Assembly: GCF_032854445.1 (NCBI RefSeq)
Contig: NC_088295.1
Location: forward strand, 75,294,028-75,358,027
From: Liolophura sinensis
Taxonomy: Eukaryota; Mollusca; Polyplacophora; Chitonida; Chitonidae
DNA length: 64,000 nt
Direction: 5' to 3'
Shown here: piece by piece, positions 58,222 through 64,000 of the stretch
Layout: each line of letters opens with the position of its first letter
How positions within the stretch are numbered: the stretch's first letter is position 1
Program-made: the position numbers and the translations under genes
Notes under the pieces: generated by a model
What the model saw: only the letters and a program-made list of their open reading frames with translations
Told to the model about the DNA's origin: nothing
The model's database searches: none

Positions 58222-61200
58222 GTTAGTACATATTCATGAAACTGCATGAGTGTTGTATTCTTCTTTTTCATCTATAAAAGTTCATGATGAAGTGCTCAAG
58301 TTCACGAGTGAACCAAATCTCAGCCAACAAAGTATCGGAAACTGGACATTGAATAGTCTACAATGCAACAGCCTTGGCTTACCGGCACAACATTGTGTTA
58401 AGGGTATCCTGATGTGTTATTTGTCAGAAAATGTGCATATCTGTATTTGACTGCATGTTTGTCCTTGTTTTACACAGCACAACCACCAACCCATCAAAAT
58501 AATGCACTGATCATGTAGAGTATTCAGACCATATCAAGATTATACACTCAAAAAATCCCTTCTAATAAGCCTAGTCGACATTTCTGGAATGTAGCAAACT
58601 AACGTGGCTAAAAGGTGAGATTTTACATCAGCTGCTAACAGCGCTGTTAGGCTAGCAGAACTGGCAGTTCGAGATGTGTATTCAGTCTAGCAAGTACCAA
58701 AAAATCGCGCCATATAGCTGCGTTAGTTTGTGAGAGCACCCACCCTGTCTTGTCCGAATCTGCGCGAATCAGGGCCCCGTGAAATGCCGACACAGCTCAT
58801 TGTATACTGTAAGACGGGTTGGAATTTGGGGGTCACAAGACCACCCATTTGCGTCTAAAATAAACTGCATTGGGGAAAAGGTAACTTTTTGCTACTTTGC
58901 TAGCACCAGTAATGCCTAGTTGTACAAAATAACGTCATGAAAATTCAGCATAAATACTCAGACAAAATATTTATTGACTCATACTCAGGAAAGCTCAAAA
59001 TTATACAAATCCAACGGATACAAGATCACTGGCAGCGATTCAAAAATAGGCATTTCCTATGCAGTAACGTTGGGAGAACCGTGTTCTTCACCCACGCCAT
59101 TTGTTCCTAAGAAGCTTTCGATTCGTCTTACAAAAGACGGTCACTTGCGCTGCGCTAATATCAAAAACAGAACGATTGGAAGCTGAAGTAGGTCAAGTTA
59201 TTTGTGAAGACCGATTTAGCAGAGAGCAAAGAAGCTTACTATGTGTCATGTTTGATTTCATATGCCCCACTGCTTCCAGAAGTTAAAAAAATCTAAGCAA
59301 CGTAGAGGATCATGAAGATTTCCGAAAAAGGGAGATGACTCATGCAATGAGGTTGTTCGTGTAAATTTGGATATGTTCAAATTGAGTTTATCTAAAATTT
59401 TGAATATTTCTTTCTAAAAACAACCTCAAATTGAATAAATATAACCAGTTATTGTGTTTTTTATTCAATCGACAGACCGAATACTGGCTCGTCCAGACAA
59501 CTTCTATGAACCCCTGAACTAGAATTATCTTATTTGCTGATTGTTTTGTATATGTTGTATAGATTAACCGTTGGATAAGGATTATTTTGAGCCTTTCATT
59601 GTTGGGCTGTGTTTAGTATAAGCCAAGATATCATTGGAAATAAATTTGTTGAAATGTTACATCAGGAGACCCTTCAACCACTGTCAAGTTTAAAAAAGAT
59701 AATACATGTAATATATAGAAATAATTATATTTCAGTATGGTTGCATTTGTAAGAACAAGATTGATGTCTTTGTTAGTTGCTGACCTACTTCTTAGATGTT
59801 CATTGTGAAAAGCAGATTCTTTAATGAATTGATGTCACTCAACCATGTGACGGCAATCTCGGCTTATCTCCAAAATGTACATAACTTCCTGTTGATAGGT
59901 GATATATTTGTTGGCTTGTATCACTTTCAGGACACACAAGTGATTCAGGCTATTGATTGCATTGTCATAAACAAACAGTAATCAACAGACTGGTTGCTTG
60001 GCGTGTTTTGGCCGTTAATACTGTGTAACATGCTTTGTTCATAACCACATCAGCCTTGTATGATGTATTTATGATTTTTTTTTTCTAGGAGATAGAATTC
60101 TTTACAAGTTCTTTGAATCAGCTGAAGCTGGCTCAGAATAAGTTTGTGGAATCGCAGGAATGTTTGAACAAGTTGAACCCTGATAATCTCAGCAAAGACA
60201 TCTTGGTTCCACTGACAAGTTCAGTATCCTTGAGTGAAACATAAGCTGTTATTAAAGATTTCATTTTAACATTTTAACATCCTTCTACAAAGTTAATAAA
60301 TGACCCAGGAGTTTCTCACCAATGTAGTCACTGTGAGTTCAAGTCCAGCTCTCGCTGGCTTCCTTTCCATACATGGGAAGGTCTTCCAGCAGTCTTCAGA
60401 TGGTCCTCTGACCGTAACGATGGCCATTGTTGTACAGGTGAAATATTCTTGAGTACAATAATGCGTTGACCTTTTCCAGCAGCTGAACAGCACTCGTGGT
60501 CAAAATGCTCAAGGGAAAGTTGCCAAAATGGGACCAGGGCTGTAGGGGAATCTGAACAGATAAGTTGAATAGCGCACCGCAGGTGGTTGATGGTACTCAG
60601 CCACATGACAAGATAGCAGTCGGTGCAGCAAACCGATAACACACGTGCAGGCACAGCAAACATTTTACTGAGATACTAAATTTCTACTCAGATGTTGGCT
60701 GTTCTCAGTAACATGTGAGCCGATGCAACATGAGGTGAAATTAGTTGTCTGTTGGGTGTAATTCGATTGACCTGCCCATAATCGGTCCAAGTCAAGCGTT
60801 TTTTTTTTTTTTCAGCAGGTTGAACACAACATCGTTAAGAATGAGCAACTGCGCTGCTCCGCCTGTAAATACAGAAATTAGACTCAGCATTACACATTTC
60901 TTCCCCGTAAGAAAATCTGTTTTCACCCACTTTGTTTGCCTCAAAACATACATGTCTTCACATCTTACCAATGCAGGCTTTCATTATCTAAGGATATGAT
61001 TCTTTGTGTGGAAATTTTGGGGAGGAAGGGTCAATCTAAAACTGACAGGGTATTCAAATACAAACAGTTGTATTAATATGCAAATAACAATTTCGCCCAG
61101 CTCTGGATGTAGCCTTTGAAGGTCCAAAGCTCAAATTAAAATGCACAGGCCCTTCAAAAGGCTCCTGACGGTGGGTAAAATTTGGGCCTCCGTCTGCTAA

Positions 61201-63186
61201 TTGTGTTGATTTTTATTTTTTGGCCCAAGGGGCGGATGAATGAAAATAAGTTCATCTATTTGGTCAGTGTTGAATTCTCTAAGCTGTTAGATATCTGTAA
61301 GACTTACGCAGTGAATGAGGTCCCAAAATATGCGAGTAGAAATAGATTTACCCTTGCATTAACCCAATGTTTACTATTGTTGCAATATGAAGCTGTCAAT
61401 GGGCATCCATGTCTACACATATGAACACAATGTTCAATCCGTGCATATTGAGGTTATGATCGCCATTTTATGAAACCGGAAATGTGTGGAAGATTGTTTT
61501 CGTCTACCTCTAGCGGCTCATTGCAAATTTACTGATGTACAGACATTGCAGTTGGCTGTCACAATAGTGAGAGAATGAGTTTTGAACATGGGTTGGTTTA
61601 GGAAACCTCGTCCAGAGTATGTTATATAACTGACGGTTTCCGAAATGAAAATGGCGGGAACATAGAACACTTCTGGGGCCTCCGTGGTTCAGTTGGTTAG
61701 CGCACTAGCGCAGCGTAATACCCCTTGAGCCTCTCACCTATGCGGTCGCCATGAATTCAAGTCCAGCTCATGATGGCTTCCTCTCCAGTCATAATTGGGA
61801 AGGTCTGCAGCAACCTGCGGATGGTCGTGGGTTTCCCCCTGGGCTCTTTCCTCCCACCATAGTGCTGGCCGCCGTCATATTAGTAAAATATTCTTGAGTA
61901 GGGCATAAAACACCAATCAAATAAATAAATAAATAGAACACTTCTAAAATGGGACGACAAAACACCACGTGCGCTGGTAAACTTCCTCTATATGTTACAG
62001 GAGCTTAACTACAGATACTTGTCAGTCAGGTCTTTATCGCTGAAATACATTTACATTCTGATTGATTTAAGGAACTGCGAACAGACAACACTGTTTCTCG
62101 TTGAATAGTGCATTCAGCGATACAGTGTAGCTGACAGCTGGAGAAGCAGTCGTTAGCTTGCGAGTTTGACCTGAACATGCTTTGAGACAGCTTTGGAATT
62201 TACAGATACTTTCTTCATTTTAATTCATGGATAAAAATAAAGGTGTTGTCTGGATTTCTTCAAGTGGGTATCTACTGGACTACTTCCATCTCGCCAAGCA
62301 TGTGCACCGTGCTCCCGTGGCGATGTTTGTCCAGCCATGGATCGAGCTGAGAAAACAATTGCCCACTCCACCAATGCGACACCGTTTTAAGTTTCGATCG
62401 TTTGAAGTAAAATTGGCAAAGTTTACAGTGTGGCCCACAGCTGTGGTTTGATGCCTGCTGGTGGAAAAGGTCAACGAATTACGGTATTTCGTAAAACACC
62501 ATTGAAATAATTAATTATGTGAATTTAAAATTTAAAATCTAAATTTAACTTTAGCTCCATAAATGGTCATCGAGATTTCCTTTCATCTGAAAAGTTGTGA
62601 CACAGAATAAATTAATGTTCATATGAGGTGGGTGAACTTGCGGTCAAGTAGTTGTTGTGCTTGCTTTTAAGTAGATGTTGTTGTGTCATGTTAAACGGCA
62701 TTAATCCTGTTTTCTCGCAGTTAATTTAGTAGATTGTTCTGCTTTCATTCAGTGCTTTTGTATGCAATTATAAAAAGTCAGTGGTATCTTGTGCGGTGTT
62801 GCATGAAGTCCTCTGGAGATATTTATCATATGTAGGGAGTTTGCAGTTACTCTCCAGTGGTTGGTGGTTTACTCCAAGCAATCCATTTTATTCACTCATA
62901 AAATTGGCCCTGGTTTCTTTCCACCATAATGCTGGCTGTCGATGTATAAGAGAAATACTCTTGAGTCCAGCGTAAAACACCAATCAAATAAATAAAAAAA
63001 ATATAACTGGCTACCATCATATGAGAGTATATACTTGAGTATAAATCAGATAAATATGTCAGGTGTACTTAGTTTTTATTTATGTCAGTTTTCCTTGATG
63101 GAGATTTAAAGATGTATGTACCAGGAAATCTGAGTGATGTTGAGAACATTCTGGTGGATATAGGAACAGGTTACTATGTAGAAAAG
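58144..63186 (+). CDS. PFDN5: Prefoldin subunit 5, exons 1-3 (3' part beyond the window)
   Basis: PFDN5 is an alpha-class subunit of the hexameric prefoldin co-chaperone, which hands nascent actin and tubulin to the CCT chaperonin in the cytosol (family knowledge). Exons 58144-58221, 60089-60223 and 63112-63186 join in phase 0 and give 96 residues, about the first two thirds of the usual 150-160. The first coiled-coil helix ([18 protein letters not shown], then [20 protein letters not shown]) is followed by [10 protein letters not shown] and [20 protein letters not shown] then YYVEK, which matches the human protein nearly residue for residue through the beta-hairpin core. The ATG at 58144 is the first in frame and gives the expected N-terminal length. 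The second helix must lie right of 64000. It is divergent from the unknown gene on the left. Confidence 0.95.
58222..60088 (+). other. PFDN5 intron 1
   Basis: No further exon or repeat recognised; small ORFs at 58974-59186 and 59796-59981 have no coding support. Confidence 0.5.
60089..60223 (+). CDS. PFDN5: PFDN5 exon 2
   Basis: Encodes 45 residues including [17 protein letters not shown] and LVPLTSS. Acceptor ttttttttctag, donor gtatcctt. Phase 0 in and out. Confidence 0.94.
60320..60470 (+). mobile_element. SINE family 1, degenerate copy (PFDN5 intron 2)
   Basis: GTGAGTTCAAGTCCAGCTCT (B-box region), GGGAAGGTCTTCCAGCAGTC and GAAATATTCTTGAGTACA; the tail is lost. Confidence 0.7.
61675..61934 (+). 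mobile_element. SINE family 1, best full-length copy with target-site duplication
   Basis: Starts GGGGCCTCCGTGGTTCAGTT (A-box region), has GAATTCAAGTCCAGC (B-box region), the central domain and an (AAAT)n tail. The direct repeat ATAGAACACTTCT flanks it (61662-61674 and about 61933-61945). Useful as the family reference. Confidence 0.92.
62900..63002 (+). mobile_element. SINE family 1, tail-side fragment
   Basis: TTTCCACCATAATGCTGGCT through GCGTAAAACACCAATCAAAT and AAATAAAA, just upstream of PFDN5 exon 3. Confidence 0.8.
63112..63186 (+). CDS. PFDN5: PFDN5 exon 3
   Basis: Encodes [20 protein letters not shown] then YYVEK. The acceptor is gatttaaag; an earlier cag at 63086-63088 would bring a frameshift and stop, and homology fixes the start at MYVPG. 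Donor gtaagag. Confidence 0.92.
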
Positions 63187-64000
63187 GTAAGAGTCGTTTT
63201 TGTTTTCTCAGTATTTGTTTTCCATTGAATATTTGAATCTGTGGAATGAGGAAATGAGTTACCATTTTTTTACCAAAGGATTGATTAAATGTACCTAAGC
63301 ATACGATGTCAATTATTCTATTTAATAAAATATAAGTTTCCTACCCCATAGGTACCACGAAGGTCCATGCATCTAAAATGAGAGAATACTGCTTCCGAGT
63401 ATGCACTGGTCACGACGTGCGTCACAGCACCGAGTTTTGTTAACATCATTTCAAGTAGGAGGATCCTAGGAAGTGTTCATCAAAATTGTCAATCAATTCA
63501 TGAACACAGATAACAATAAATCTGGTCAATAAATAAACAAAACAACATGGCAAATACAGTGCAATGCATGTGAAAACTAATGTGAAAAAGAAATTCGTGA
63601 AAAACAAGTAAACAGAATTGATTTGCTGCAAAAATGCCTTTTTTTACTGTACTAAAGTGAACAACAGTGATTAGATAAGGAGTCATTATTTTTTAATTGA
63701 AAATGTTTCTTGTTTAAGTTAACACTACAGATATGAATCAAACAGTTATATGTCATTTTTGGGTCGCAAAAGCCATTTTTTGGGAAGGTATGTCAGCGAG
63801 CTAGGTTTCCCCCCAGGCTCTTCTGGGTTTTCTCCCACCATAATGTTGGCCATCATCATATAAATTCAATATCCTTGAGTACAGCATAGAACACCATTCA
63901 GATAAATAAATAATATATCTTACCTCCACATGACAGACCTGACCACTATCAGAAATTTCCACTGAAATTATCTTGTATTGACCATGAAAGAATAGTAGTC
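63187..64000 (+). other. PFDN5 intron 3 (start), with a SINE fragment
   Basis: No exon seen before the window ends. A SINE family 1 fragment at about 63803-63912 has TTTCCCCCCAGGCTCTTCTG and CTCCCACCATAATGTTGGCC. Confidence 0.6.

Noticed and set aside
63086-63111. Earlier acceptor (gtcag) for PFDN5 exon 3
   Set aside because: It leads to a stop in the frame set by exon 2; the site at 63111 gives the conserved TSS-MYVPG junction.

Overview
The window is animal nuclear DNA. It is AT-rich, has short exons with GT/AG introns, and carries many copies of two tRNA-derived SINE families. The SINE repertoire together with a TRPM2-type channel that keeps a C-terminal NUDT9-like domain suggests a lophotrochozoan, most likely a bivalve mollusc. 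That assignment is inference from the repeats and gene content. I see no rRNA, tRNA, CRISPR or prokaryotic genes.

Layout: 1-10349 holds no confident gene, only SINEs, small tandem arrays and two weak exon candidates. 10350-45792 (minus) is one large gene of 33 coding exons for a TRPM2-like cation channel. Every exon junction was followed on the reverse strand, and phases agree from the start codon to the stop, giving 1527 aa (or 1530 aa with an alternative exon). The product has the N-terminal TRPM homology region, six membrane helices, a pore, a TRP helix, a coiled coil and a C-terminal NUDT9-homology domain. 46139-53789 (minus) is a separate seven-exon gene for a 282-aa protein I do not recognise, with a possible 5' leader exon near 55.8 kb. 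From 58144 the plus strand holds the first three exons of prefoldin subunit 5 (PFDN5), which runs off the right edge. PFDN5 and the unknown gene are divergent, with about 2-4 kb between them. The unknown gene and TRPM are head-to-tail, with only 346 bp between the stop of one and the start of the next.

Three points stand out. First, the TRPM gene has two homologous, phase-equivalent exons (25014-25204 and 24191-24390) for the TRP helix; including both or neither shifts the frame, so the reading frame allows only one at a time. Second, three introns (after exons 12, 17 and 23) are filled with minisatellites whose unit is a copy of the adjoining exon-end/5' splice site, so the splice donor itself has been amplified in tandem. 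Third, the Nudix box of the NUDT9-like domain is only partly conserved and lies between an active hydrolase and the human ligand-binding form.
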